A stretch of DNA of 64,000 nt from Diplolepis rosae. Lineage: Eukaryota > Arthropoda > Insecta > Hymenoptera > Diplolepididae. The notes under the pieces are model-generated. The model did no database searches, was not told the DNA's origin, and was given only the letters and a program-made list of their open reading frames with translations. Shown here piece after piece: positions 45,446 to 56,614 of the stretch; the first letter of the stretch is position 1, and each line of letters begins with the position of its first letter. The stretch covers positions 1,674,001-1,738,000 of the forward strand of contig JAPYXD010000738.1 of the NCBI GenBank assembly GCA_030998225.1. The letters run 5' to 3'. A program made the position numbers and the translations under genes.

Positions 45446-46620
45446 ATGGAGTGTAATAAACTAAATAAAGGTATGTGCAAGGAGATGTTTAGAGGGGAAA
45501 TGGATGTGGTGGAGGTGCCTGATGAACTCGACAACGAGAAATCTCAAGCCAGGCAGCATCGGGATTGGCTGCACGATCTGCACAAAAGAGATATGGAGAA
45601 GCTACGAAAGGTGATGTGCTTCAGACGCTGGTGATGCTGAAAACGGGCATGGAGAACCGAGATAACTACCTCGAGCATTTCGAGTACCACTTGAGGGCAA
45701 GGACGATCTCGAATATCAAGGAGGTGGGCTCTCATTAAAGCAAAGAAGTCGTAGATGAGGTTAGCCAAACCCTTCTACAACCGGATACGTCTTCTCCGGG
45801 CCCTCGTAACAGGCCAAGGGAGCCGAACGCGAGTCCATAGGACCCAACCAACAAAAATCGGAGGAAAAGAGGCCGAAAGCCTCTAATGAAGAGGAGGAGT
45901 GGGTGGAGATTTCGGTTAGGAAGAACCCCAGAAGAAGAAATTGAAGAAGAAAGACGCGAAAGCACTGGAAAAGCCTGGGCGTCCAGGCTCAGAAGCAATG
46001 CTCATAAAACCCGCAGAAGGAATCAGCTACGCTTCCATTCTGCGTGATCTTGAGAGGCGCGTCAACCCTGATGAACTGGGCGTCACAGTCCAGGGAATCA
46101 GGGAGAAGCGCTCTAAGGACCTGCTGGTGGAACTGAAGTGCCTCAAAGAAGGCAGATGGAGACTAGATTCTGCATTTCAAGAAGCCATTGGAATTAGTGG
46201 GACTGTCCTTCATCTCGTCACTAGGATCGAGGTAGAGACTACCGATCTAGACCCCAGCATTAAAGGAGAAGAAGTTGAGGAGGCTGTTAGGGAATTTTCC
46301 CAGCAAGGACCGGAGATGGAACTCAGGGTCGCTTTAAGAAAGAAACCTCACAGAGGGATCAGAAATTCGTATGTCATTCTGGAGGAGGTCAGGGCCTTAA
46401 AACCACTTAAGGCGGCCCACATCAAGATTGGGTGGGTCTTCTGCAGTGTCCGCAGGAAAGTTAAGACAAATAGGTGTTACAGCTGCCTTTGTTTTAGACA
46501 CAGCGGCGGACTGTCGGGCACCGGACAGAAGCAGGAACTGCTGGGAATGTGCCGAGGAAGGACACACCGCGGGGACCTGCACAAGGAGTCCGCGTTGTTC
46601 CGGGGTCATTGTCTAGCGAG
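45446..46620 (+). pseudogene. R1-like non-LTR retrotransposon ORF1 (gag) fragment
   Basis: An ATG at 45446 starts the frame; it breaks at 45634 and resumes in others. The best part, within 45941-46480, reads GISYASILRDLERRVNPDELGVTVQGIREKRSKDLLVELK, followed by a conserved LKAAHIKIGWVFCSVRRKV and CYSCLCFRH. The zinc-knuckle region then continues in another frame (CWECAEEGHTAGTC). This is the usual ORF1 layout of R1-type elements. No endonuclease/RT ORF follows; a run of A begins at 46689, so the copy was internally deleted or truncated. Its higher G+C content sets it apart from the neighbours. Confidence 0.8.
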
Positions 46621-46699
46621 GAAACAGGGAGGTTTTGAGTTTAGTGTGTCCCAAACAGCGTGCGTAAATGCATTCTCTTTTCTCCTCTAAAAAAAAAAA

Positions 46700-47570
46700 A
46701 TAGTTACTGGGGGCCAGGTTTAGAGAATACGGTGGAGGCGGGAGCAATTCGAAACCCAATTTATGCTTTTTTGCCTATACAATATTTGATGTGTGAGATA
46801 GTGCATTGTCATCATGTAAAAGGATGTTTTTATTCTTCAAATTTGGCCGTTTCTTCCCGATTCCTTCAACTAATCGATCCTATAATGCAGCATAATATTC
46901 TCAAGTTATCGTCCTTTATTCCTTAAGATAGTCGAAGAAGATTACTCCGTGTGCATCCCAAAAAACACTAGCCATAACTTTCCCAGATGACTGTTGCGTT
47001 TTCGGACGCTTTGGTGAACTTTCACCAGGTTTAAGACACTGTTTTCACCCTTCATGTAATTTCGGACTATTACGGTGGATCCATGTTTCATCCATTGTCA
47101 CAAATTGATGCAAAAATTCTTTCGGATTGCGGTTAAAATAGGCCAAATATTGCTGTGAAGTGGTCACATGAATGCGTTTTTGATCGATTGTGAGCAATCG
47201 CGGCACCTATCTTGCACAGTGATTTCTCATGCACAAATGTATATGCAAAATATTGACCACACGCTCAGTTAAGGTGAATACGATCTCAGCTATCTCATGC
47301 ACTTTTACTTGTGGATCAGTTTAAAAAAATATCATAGATTTTATTGATCATTTCTGGTGTAGTGATGTCATTTGGACGACCTGGACATGGAATGGTTTCT
47401 GTGTTCGTACAACCACAAAGAAATTCGCCATACCGCTTCTGAACCATTCCATACGTAGGATCAGAGTCCGAATAATATATATCGAGCATAGCCTTGATTT
47501 CTGAAAAGGTTGTTTACGCAAAAAGTAGTATTTAATCAACTCACAAAATCAACTTTTTTACATTTTTGCA
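46700..47570 (-). pseudogene. decayed mariner transposase
   Basis: Minus-strand pieces in several frames read HQFVTMDETWI (first Asp), SSGKVMASVFWDAHGVIFFDYL, KKRPNLKNKNILLHDDNA (second Asp) and LGFELLPPPYSLNLAPS (third position). The N-terminal HTH region is represented near 47270-47550. Many stops. It abuts the A-run that ends the non-LTR fragment. Confidence 0.8.
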
Positions 47571-48604
47571 AAAAATGCGGAGGTTGGTTACTTCCAGGAA
47601 CTATAACCTTAGCAACATTTTCCAACACACTTTGAAGAGGATTTATCACTTAACAAATTTTTAAAAAAATGCATCAATTCCTTGAATTTTGCACCTTAAC
47701 TAAAATTGTATGATCTTGGAAAGTTCTAGCAAAAACCTTAGATTTATACCACGTTATCACTAAACTTTCATCTTTAATTCACGCCAATGAAATGTAAAAA
47801 TCTTCCCATATTCCTATTCTTCCATAGCTTATCGCCTATGTAGGTTTAATACACGGATCTATGAAGAATACTATTTCAAATTCCTTATTGGAAAAGATAT
47901 AGGAAGTTATATTATGATCCTATGTGTTTTTTTAAAATATCTTATGCGATTTGCCGTACTACTTCCCCTGCCAGAAATTTTATTTTCTAAATGAAAGCTA
48001 TAACAGAAAATTTTTCTCTTAAAAATATTACTATCTTTTCTAAGATGTTAAATACTTTACCGTAAACTACAAGTATTTGAAGGAAAACTACCGTGTAGCC
48101 CTAAGTATGGGAGAAAACCACACCACAGACGTTTCACATTTTTCGTCCGCAAAATTTCTTGATGTGGGAATCAACACAGGAAATTACGTACGAACCCATA
48201 AGGAAATCTATATAGTAATCTAAGTAGATCCTATCCTATTGTATATAAAAATTCTTGTGAAAAATTCTTATATGTGTTAAAATAGGTTTCTGATTAGTTT
48301 ACGATATGGGCTGCTACATGAAGATCTAAGCAGGTTCCTATATGGGTTACTATAAAGAGATTTACAGTATGGGTAACTGTTTCCATTTAAAAATGTAATT
48401 TATTTACTTTTTAAATACTAATATTGAAATTCAAGATTAACTAAAATTGATGATTATAATAATATCCTTTATAAGAAAATCAAAAACTTTTATAAGTCAG
48501 GAAAATTGAGTACGTATATATTTGGGTAGGGACTGTACATATATTTGTTATACAAGATAAAAGAATAAGTAATTTTTGTGCTAGAAAAATGTTAATTTTT
48601 GCAG
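47571..48604. other. intergenic or intronic, no gene seen
   Basis: No recognised feature. It may be intron of the gene that includes the exon at 48605-48747. Confidence 0.35.
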
Positions 48605-48747
48605 GGCACAGGTTACAATTTTGACTTCAAATTATCCTACAAGTTTTTGAAGCATAGTGAAGCTCACTTGAGATACGGAAACAGCAGCATGGCCACTTTC
48701 CGTGGTGAGTTAGTCAACGGGACTTACTGCGATCGAGTCCTAACCAG
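48605..48747 (+). CDS. internal exon of a host gene, CUB-like
   Basis: A 143-base open stretch is bounded by a strong acceptor (gttaatttttgcag| at 48604) and a donor (ACCAG|GTAGGA after 48747). It encodes a segment with a GYNFDFKLSYKFL start and an FRGELVNGTYCDRVLTR end. The codon choice and the GTYCDRV pattern look like conserved extracellular protein; it reminds me of CUB-domain proteins, but that label is weak. The one N-linked site NGT and the single Cys fit an extracellular domain. No other exon of this gene is recognisable here; the frame after 48868 does not continue it convincingly. Confidence 0.5.
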
Positions 48748-49522
48748 GTAGGACATATATACCTAAAAACTGTATCACTGGTAATTTCTTTCCATGCCAA
48801 GTAATGAAAAAGGATAAGAAAGAATACATATCTCTATATATGGGGTATCCATTCATTACATAAGTTTTCTTGTTTGTTCCTAAATAAATTAATTTTTCTT
48901 GTAGGGTCGACAATTCAATATGGTAGTAGCAAGATGATGTCATTATCAAGTTGCTTAGCTTTCACTAGCGTGAAAGTTTATGATGAAAGAGAAACTTATC
49001 ATAGTTTCTCATTTTTTATTCAAAACCTTTACTGGCCGATAGGATACATAAGTCTAATCTACTTTGAAAAACGATAACTTATTTTATAAAATGAACATAT
49101 CGCCATCGTTTTGGTCTAATTGTGAAGGAAAAGGATAGATTTAAGTATGTAAAATTTGTTTGTTTCCATTGGAATTTCATTAACTTATTTCAAAACGATT
49201 TGAGAAATATGTGCAAGAAAGGTATGCAAAAAAACTGCGTTTGAATTTAATAACACGTCAAAAACCACCACTATCTGTGCGTTCGGGCTGTTTCGTGGTT
49301 GCGCCTCTTCCTGCTTGAGTGTTTTATGTTTCACCAAGCTGACTCTGCCCGAAGCGTGAGAGATTCACTAACACGAGAGTTCCACGATTGTGCTGGGAGT
49401 AGAGGCATAGCCTCAAAGGGACTCACTGCAGCAGCAAAATTCACGCGGAAGTGATACCCCAAAACTACCTAGAGAAATGAGAATAAACCTAAAAACAGAC
49501 CTTTGCTCATTTTTAGTTCATA
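48748..49522. other. intergenic or intronic, no gene seen
   Basis: The frame 48874-49077 lacks a domain. The stretch 49260-49450 is G+C-richer but unrecognised. Confidence 0.35.
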
Positions 49523-50315
49523 AAAGGTTTTCCAATAGGGACATAACAATTTTTTCTATTAATAAAACACAGAAATATTTGAGATATTGAGTTCAAATGT
49601 ATTGTGGGTGTATTGCAAGCATTACATTTTATGAATGAAATTCGATATCGGTATATGACCACCACGAGCCCGTTTACAGCGGTCGATTTTTTTGACACAA
49701 TTTTCCACCACTCTGGCACACATTTCGACGGAACGTTGGCAATTTCGCGTTGGATGTTGTCTTTGGGGTCGTCTAAAGGTGCCCAATTGGAGAAGTTTCG
49801 GCTTTTCGAATTATCAAGTGGCGTTAGTTCTTGAGTCAATTTAATCTTGAAAGCATGTAGGCCAAGATCTTTTTGCATAATACACCACAGTGTCGTTTGA
49901 GCGATGCCCAATTGTTGAAAACGACGTGGAATTGACAGATTTGGCTCAATTATAATCGATGCACTTACAGCTGCAATTATTTCTTCGCTTCGAGCAATAC
50001 GACGTCTTTTTGGCACCGGAACGTCCAATAGTGTAAATTTGGTCTCGCATTTATCCACTATAGCAGGCACAGCCTGTCGGGTGGGAGGATTATTACCGCC
50101 AAAAATTAGAGTAAGTGCTCTTAAAGTTGCGACCACCGACTCAGAATTTCGGTAGTAATTTTTAATAATTTCCAAACGTTACTGGTTCGTGAACTTTACC
50201 ATGACGAAAATGTTGACTTTAACTAACGTTTTGACATTGACTGTTCATTAAAAAAGTTTAAGGGTGCGTTCATTTAAGGAAACGAAATTGTTATGTCCCT
50301 ATTGGCAAATCCTTT
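49523..50315 (-). mobile_element. Tc1/mariner-superfamily deletion derivative
   Basis: The ends read aaaggttttccaataggg on the left and, on the minus strand from 50315, aaaggatttgccaataggg. TA flanks the element. It is a relative of 36161-36884. Confidence 0.82.
49600..50200 (-). pseudogene. DUF4817-type transposase with DDE core deleted
   Basis: The minus-strand frame keeps the HTH part (NYYRNSESVVATLRALTLIF, SIPRRFQQLGIAQTTLW), then passes within a few residues (NFSNWAPLDDPKDNIQREI) to the far C-terminus. The three catalytic Asp blocks are missing. The frame is open, so a short DNA-binding-only product is conceivable. Confidence 0.83.
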
Positions 50316-50339
50316 ATATATATTTTCAAACGACATCAA

Positions 50340-50690
50340 AATTCTGAAAAAATATTGAATAATAACGTAATCTACGAGGCCCTTAGCGTGTTATTTAAAA
50401 CAAAAGATTTAAAATAATATTGAGCAATGACCTAGTTGTACATGGCATTTAGCGCTGTGTTTAAACAAATGAACTCATGAAAATATTAAATATGAACTAG
50501 TTACGTGAGAAACTAAACACATTGTTTGAACAAAATATTTGAAAAAAGTAAAAAATAACCTAGTGGCCCATGGCTTTCATCGTATTGTTCAAACTAATAA
50601 ATTTTTTGAAATGTTTAAAGAGGAACCAGTTGCACATGTCACTTTGCGAATTTTTTAAACAAAGTTAGTTGTTAAATAAATTGTACTCAT
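50340..50690 (+). repeat. diverged tandem repeat, unit about 75-85 bp
   Basis: About four units each combine a cctagttg-like word, a catggc-like word and a gtttgaacaaa/tttaaacaaa word. They are strongly diverged. Confidence 0.5.
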
Positions 50691-51049
50691 CTCTAGGAGT
50701 TGGTGCTAGAAAGTTAGTTCTTTGTTTTCGCGGAATAGGTACCCGGTGCTGTATATTAAATTGATCCGTCTCTAATATTGGAATTTGAATAAAGTATACC
50801 AAAGTTAGAGTTCACAGCCGGGAAGATCAAGAGATAGGAAAGCGCAACCCACACGAACTTCATGCTGAAAATTTAGTTTGTTTTAATTCTCATTGGTAAT
50901 AAATTTCAGTCGATTTGCATGCACTATGTATTTATGTGTATTATGAACGATTTCGTAGTTTATTTGGTTAATCCTAATGTTGGCAAGTTTAACATTTTTT
51001 AATGTGACTCCGCCGCAATTGCGGGTTTTTATGCGACAGTTGAGAGTAG
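50691..51049. other. intergenic, no gene seen
   Basis: Nothing recognised. The small frames 50883-51383 on both strands overlap each other and a dispersed repeat. Confidence 0.35.
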
Positions 51050-52235
51050 CGTAATGTTGTGTATTACGATAGAGAGGAGCATAATGTAAAAATTGAACTG
51101 CGCATGCGCCTATTACGGTACAGCGGAGAATAATGTCCTCGCACAAAAATCGTGATAATAGTATATTGTGCACCGAGAGCGAAAGCGGGCTTTTGCGCGC
51201 CGTTTTCAACTTTATACAACGCACAAACGCCCGTTTTTGCTCGAGATTCACATACTATATTGTCCGGCATTAGAGCAAAAGCGAGTTTTCGCTTTTGAAA
51301 ATATACAAAGCGGCTTTGAAGTAACTGATGTTCTGTTGGTTGCTATACGTTATCTGTCATTTGTTAAAACTAAATTGCTCTAGAAATGATTATATAATTA
51401 AGTAATTTTTATATTTGAGAGTTTATAAATTCGGCCATATGTCATCCCCCTTTACAGGCGTGGAATCGCTTGGTTTAACTCCTCCCGCTGTCCGCTGCCG
51501 AACAAATTTTTTTTCGGTCATTCACAAAAACAAAAAGACCGTTTTCTAGGATTTGTCATGACGAATTTTTTATCTCCATGCAATTTTTATGCAGCCTCAA
51601 TAATTTTTTAGATAAAAATTAAAAACACTGAATTTTCCGTCATCAAAAATGATCGAAAATCAGTGTTTTTTAAAACATAAATTGCTATTACTTGATCAAT
51701 TTTGGACGAAATCGTTTGTTCTTTTATCATTAGACGTGGAATATATTAGCGGAGCCAATGTATCAAATGAAATATGTTGAGGCATTTTTCTTTAAATAAT
51801 ATTTTAACCCAAATAAAAAACCATGTATTTGTGGTTGTCCCGGTAGAAAGTCTTTAATAAATTTTCGATTTCGGAAAACTTCCAGCGTCAAAGTTGTTTC
51901 TTGACATGTATTGACTGCGTCTCGTGTCAACTGCGTTATTTTCTATTAGCGAAGATTCGATTGGAAGATTCTGATGCGTATACTAGATAGGATTCGAGTG
52001 TACGCACAAAAACTCGTAAATGCGCCGATGTCACATAAAATAGTATATGTGTCAATCCAAACAATTCGGGTAATTATGAGACTCGCTTAAAATTCTTGCA
52101 GGACTGATCTTGCCTCGGCTTTGTCTCGGCTTTGCTTCAGCTACGCCTCGACTACGCCTTGGTTTCGATCTCCTGCGAACATTGTCGCTCGTCGCGTAAT
52201 AACCCTCATTATGCGCCTCAGCACATAATATACTA
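51050..52235 (+). repeat. dispersed repeat, copy 2
   Basis: Matches 14920-15372 at both ends (aattgaactgcgcatgcgcc near 51096; gggtaattatgagactcgctt to taatatactattata at 52070-52235) with a longer middle. Iterated ctacgcctcg/cggctttg words near 52120-52170 expand a short motif. Confidence 0.6.
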
Positions 52236-52244
52236 TTATAAACG

Positions 52245-52440
52245 CGATCACGTCTCCTTCCATATTTTCCTAAAGTGTCATTTCCCCTAATCTTCGGATC
52301 ATTTTATTCTCTCCAAAGTGACCAGTGGCTACATTTCCATGCGCTTCTTGCAATAAACTCTGCTTTCTTTTTTCCCTCAATGCCTTATCCGGTCTTTCAT
52401 AAAGAAAGAATTCATGTTCGAATTTTGTTTTTAACAAGAA
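52245..52440 (-). pseudogene. retroelement integrase zinc-finger fragment
   Basis: On the minus strand the frame includes FFLYERPDKALREKRKQ, then LLQEAHGNVATGHFGENKM and IRRLG, the H-x-H half of the H2C2 zinc-binding domain that begins LTR-retroelement integrases. A stop follows, before the CxxC half. It differs from the integrase of copies A and C and marks another Ty3/gypsy lineage. Confidence 0.6.
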
Positions 52441-52454
52441 ATCCAACATACACC

Positions 52455-52625
52455 GTGTGTCCCAAAAATAACCGAACTTTTTGGATATAGAATAAGATAC
52501 ACATTATATAATCTTTGAAAGTTATTATTTATTGAAAATAGGTTCCATTAGACTCAATACAACGTTTGGAACGATCAACGAATACTTTTGAAAAAGTATT
52601 GCAATTCTTTAAAATTTGAATAAAT
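52455..52625 (-). mobile_element. terminal fragment of a Tc1/mariner element
   Basis: Starts tgtcccaaaaataaccgaac, a typical terminal repeat form, followed by a minus-strand remnant of the transposase C-terminus. The rest is absent. Confidence 0.45.
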
Positions 52626-52639
52626 AAATTACTTTCTAC

Positions 52640-52875
52640 ATCTGAAACAGTCAAAATCAACTGATTATTAGTGAAATTTGACTGATTTAAATAGCTAAAA
52701 AAGAGCTTACTGTGAATCAGTCAAATATTCACTGAATGGATCCGTGAAATTTGACTGGTTACTATACCTCTTTTTTAGCTTTTACAATACTGAAATTTTT
52801 TTAGATGAGTATTATAATTTATAAGTCAAATTTTCACTGATTAAATCAGTGGAATTTGACAGATTCAGATTCAGA
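52640..52875. repeat. palindromic MITE-like element
   Basis: The two halves are imperfect inverted copies: agctaaaaaagag (about 52700) pairs with ctcttttttagct (about 52770), and gaaatttgactg-type words recur inverted at both ends. Confidence 0.65.
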
Positions 52876-52899
52876 AAGTGTATCTAATCTTTCATACGA

Positions 52900-53130
52900 A
52901 TTAACACCTTGAGATTTCTATGGTATGAAGTAAAATTTTGACAAATATCATATTAATAAAATACTTCGAAAAAACGTTTAAAATACGTAACATATTTCAC
53001 ATGAAAATTTCAGTATGAAAATTGACCTGTATATTGAAATTAACATGCTAAAAGTGTTACGTATTTCAAAAACTTTTAGACGTATTTTACTAAAATGGGA
53101 TGTTTTTCGATGATTCCTTATATCGGAGAA
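52900..53130. repeat. second palindromic MITE-like element
   Basis: The block taaaatacttcg..aaaatacgtaaca (about 52960) pairs with tgttacgtatttc..gacgtatttta (about 53055). Related pieces lie at 38640 and 40070. Confidence 0.6.
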
Positions 53131-53312
53131 ACCCTACTGTATATATTATATCTTATATAATATATATTATAAAACTGACTTTAGTTATTTCTTGTAATTT
53201 AATACTAAAATTCTTGTCAATTTTCTAATAGTGTACATGTGAACTGAATTTTCTCAGTTACTAAATTTGTTTTTGATTACAAATAAAAAAAAAATTTAAT
53301 TTCTCAAAGCAG

Positions 53313-55078
53313 TGTGACGTCCTAAGTTTTAAATTAATATAAATATTTCCTACATAAAGTCTAGAGCCAATTACCCTAACTATGTTCCTCTGTTTATTGT
53401 TAAAATTAACAATTAACCGGGTAGAGGACAAGCCAAATGAATCAAATTACAAACTTTGTTAATAATAATTTATTATAAAAATACAAATTTTATTTTAACC
53501 CAAGCGACTTTTTAGTTGTTGGTTGCAGGCTGTTTTTCTTTGGTTGGTCGAGTCTGATTGGTCCAACCCTAAAGAAAAACACACCGTGAGTCTAAAGGGC
53601 TCAAAAGAAAAGAGAACTTTAATAAAAACAAGTTATTTGACTTACCGGTTGTTATTGATGAGGTGGCCTCTTGAAAGCGATAATCCTTTAAGCTCTGTGT
53701 ATCCTCTGCTAATCGGGTACCTCCCCTAATTATCTTTGTTCACCAACAGTGGCAGGTCAATCCTTAGTTTAACAGGTATCCTTATTTTGATGCCTCGATT
53801 ACAATGACACTAAATCCAGTTTTATTGAAACTCACTCCGTTCTTATTATATTGGTTTTCCCGAACACGTGGAAATTACGGCCACTTAGATTTATTGCGGT
53901 ACGGCGACGAAAACCGGTTCTAGCGATGCTGCTTGATTGTACGCTCCCTTAGACTCGCTTCGACTCAGACTCCGACGCGCTTAGACTTGTTTAGACTCAG
54001 ACTGATCTTTAGGCCTTGCAGCCTGGCTTATATTGTCGTCTGTAGTCTCAACTCGTAGGTAGAAAGTATGGGAATTTGAGTTCCATGGTTTCAATAGCTT
54101 TTTCGAAGTCCATTAGAATCTTAGGTGGCAGTGTGGTGAGTTGAGACTTCGGGCCAGTTTGCTGGTGTGCTGCGTTGGTGAGCTTAGGGACTCACACCGA
54201 TTTTCCAAGTCCGTGTGGGTCATGCTTTCATGGTGTGGGTGTACTCACATCTTCTCAAGGGCTGTGTAAACCCGTATCATCAGGTTTTTAGGTAAATTTA
54301 GTCGCAAGGGTCAATGACATTGTTTGTATACATAGGTAAGTAATACAGTAATTATAATACAATTGTTGTACATAAATGGTTATTGTTATTTGTTTTAATT
54401 CTATTAATCTTTATATTTAAACATTGTTTTTGTTTATAAAATAACATTAATAATAATAATAGTGATTTGAATAGTTCTTAAAAGAACGTATTTTATAATT
54501 AATTGCTGATTGTTGATTAACATCAAATAAGAATATTAACAATAATGATAATTATTATAAACATTATTATTAGAACATTTGAATTATTATAATATTTGTT
54601 GCAAATCTTAATAACAATATGAAATAATTATAATGAAAGTGATTGATAATTATTGCAAATCAAGAAATTGAAGTAACATTGTTATTATTTAATATTTGTT
54701 GCATTTTGACAATTAATGTTAATAACAATATTAAATATTAATAATAATAGAGATTAATAATAATTTTAAATATAAAGGTTGAAGTAATATTGTTGTTAAA
54801 TAACATTTGTTGCATTTCGTTAATTGTTATTTTTAACAATAGTAATAATAATAGTTAATAATAATAAAAGGCAATATTTGTTTTAATTAGTATTTTATCA
54901 ATAAAATCAATTGTTTATTGATATTTTAGTTAATAGTAATAGTGAAATTATTTATAAAAACTGTTACATGTATCTAGCAAAAATATTTATAGCAACAATA
55001 AAACGTGTTATATGATATAATAGCATAATAATTTTATATGATTATAATATATAATATAACTGTCATGGATACGTGACA
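53313..55078 (-). repeat. 3' LTR of copy C
   Basis: 1766 bp with TG...CA ends (tgtgacgtcc at 53313, acgtgaca to 55078), an imperfect inverted pair. On the minus strand it has a TATA-like AATATAAG near 54034 and AATAAA at 53474-53469. The middle is AT-rich (54300-55060). U5 runs from about 53450 to 53313. Confidence 0.85.
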
Positions 55079-55091
55079 CCTCCCCCCCTAA
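55079..55091 (-). other. polypurine tract, copy C
   Basis: On the minus strand a taggggggagg-type run stands directly in front of the LTR, as in copies A and B. Confidence 0.85.
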
Positions 55092-55294
55092 ATTCGATCG
55101 TGGAGGTGATAGAATAGAACTGTAACGATCGAATCCTCGGTAGAGGAAAAATTAAAATGAGTTCATTATTTCTCTGAAAAAATATTGTTATAGGATAAGA
55201 GGTGTCTCGCATATGATTCCTATCGAAATATTATTTATGAAAAGTTCATATGTATGCAGTCATAATTTATATAATAATGGAAATATATGATATT

Positions 55295-55723
55295 TTAATT
55301 AAGTCGCAGGTTTTTATTTCTCGTGGGTCCTTTACACGTATAAATCAAGTGACCTCTTCGATAGCACTTCTCGCAAGCCCCAGTCCATTTATATAACAAT
55401 TTACGATTTCCAAAACTGTTTGTTTTGATTTCTGAACCGTTTTGTTCGCTAAAGACATAATTTTCGTTTAACAATTCTAATAATTTTCTGGCTGCAGCGT
55501 GTTTTGCCTGTTTGATATTTGGAGCTTCGTCACTGCTACATGTATATTTAGAACAATCTTTAGTTAACGTACATTTTGCGATGAAAGTCGGAATATTAAA
55601 TAAATTGAAAGATGTTATTTCGTATTTTGGAGGTGTAAAATCGTATTCTACGCTTAATTCATTAATCAATTGCATAGGGCTAGCGACTGTGGCTGCATTT
55701 ATTGTTCTAAATGGAACTTCCAT
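55295..55723 (-). CDS. dsRNA-binding domain plus CCHC zinc-knuckle protein
   Basis: 142 residues from the ATG at 55723; the frame is open to 55738, but a splice acceptor (tatgtttcag|) ends at 55730, so the second ATG is the likely start. Residues about 9-85 form a dsRBD: SPMQLINELSVEY (helix 1), TPPKYEITS and FIAKCTL (strands), KQAKHAAARKLLELL (basic helix 2). A 25-residue linker leads to CEKCYRRGHLIYTC, a knuckle with the exact C-x2-C-x4-H-x4-C spacing of retroviral nucleocapsid. Binding of dsRNA or structured RNA is expected; suppression of RNAi or a packaging role is my inference. It is the last gene before the polypurine tract, and copy A has a decayed homologue in the same place. Confidence 0.88.
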   Translation of the reverse strand: MEVPFRTINAATVASPMQLINELSVEYDFTPPKYEITSFNLFNIPTFIAKCTLTKDCSKYTCSSDEAPNIKQAKHAAARKLLELLNENYVFSEQNGSEIKTNSFGNRKLLYKWTGACEKCYRRGHLIYTCKGPTRNKNLRLN

Positions 55724-55934
55724 TTTTTTCTGAAACATACAGAGAATACATTTTATAGAGAAAGACCAAAAGTTGCTAATTGATTAAGAATAGAATATCG
55801 TTCTATGGAGTATGAGTTGTTCTTAACATAAAATCTCGTAGTGAAAACTTACATTTATCGTTATTATAGTAGTATTAAAATTATAAAAGGGTGGCATGAT
55901 TTTGTTTGAATGTTAAATTTATTATTTTTCATTA

Positions 55935-56051
55935 TCAATTTTCGAAGATTATTGTTGAAGCTTCAGAATCATAATCGACCTCATTAGGTTCCGAATCCGA
56001 TTCTGAATCGGATTCTGTAAACGACTGCTGTACTACATGTGAATTTGGATC
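55935..56051 (-). pseudogene. acidic tail continuing the Cys-rich 2 frame past a stop
   Basis: Directly after the TAA that ends the ORF at 56052 the same frame continues for 38 codons with an acidic Ser/Glu/Asp stretch (FTESDSESDSEPNEVDYDSE) before a TGA at 55935. This looks like the original C-terminus, cut off by a recent nonsense change, or reached by readthrough. Confidence 0.55.
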
Positions 56052-56414
56052 TTATACACTTAGTTTGAAATCAATAAAAGCTCTACAATTCTCGCAATTA
56101 TCTGCTCTTTGTCTAAAAAAATATACTGGTTTGTCGCAAGCATGACAACTGGTATCTGATAAATTGCTGAATGCCGTACATCTGTCCGTAAGTTCACAAA
56201 TATTATCGCGTTCGTCGTCAGTTATTAAAAAATAGCAGTCAACGCATAACGGTCTTCCTAGTATTGGATTGAATAATACTTGTTTATCTGCGTGTATTTT
56301 AATGCAACAAAAATAATTCATGTATAAACTATGTAAGAATGTAGAATAAAAGCTCAATAGATTTGTTTTGTTTTTTCGTGCAATTTTGGGAGCAGTCGTC
56401 TCAGTTGGCAGCAT
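56052..56414 (-). CDS. Cys-rich accessory protein 2
   Basis: 120 residues from the ATG at 56414 (MLPTETTAPK), which lies 4 bases after an excellent acceptor (tttatatctcctcgcag|). The frame upstream to 56492 is a poly-Phe shadow of the pyrimidine tract. Three paired cysteines follow: LCVDCYFLITDDERDN, SCHACDK and NCENCRAF, preceded by CC in FCCIKI. The layout matches the neighbour at 56615-56983, so the two are duplicates. Small zinc-binding protein, function unknown. It ends at a TAA after FKLSV, with an acidic in-frame extension behind it. Confidence 0.65.
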   Translation of the reverse strand: MLPTETTAPKIARKNKTNLLSFYSTFLHSLYMNYFCCIKIHADKQVLFNPILGRPLCVDCYFLITDDERDNICELTDRCTAFSNLSDTSCHACDKPVYFFRQRADNCENCRAFIDFKLSV

Positions 56415-56614
56415 TTTCCTGCGAGGAGATATAAAAAAAAAAAAAAATTGTTTTATTTTTAATATTTTGGGCATACCAAAGTATGCTTTCAATAGTCATG
56501 CCATTAATAAGGAAAATCATCTGCGAATTATTTATTATTTGGATTCATGCGTGATACATATGACAAATAATTTTCCCCATTTCCCTTTTGCTATACATGC
56601 GTACTAAGATAGTA

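Noticed and set aside
48874..49077. Possible next exon of the CUB-like gene after an acceptor-like ttcttgtag
   Set aside because: The phase can be made to fit, but the peptide runs into a hydrophobic, low-complexity stretch and a stop without any extracellular-domain pattern.
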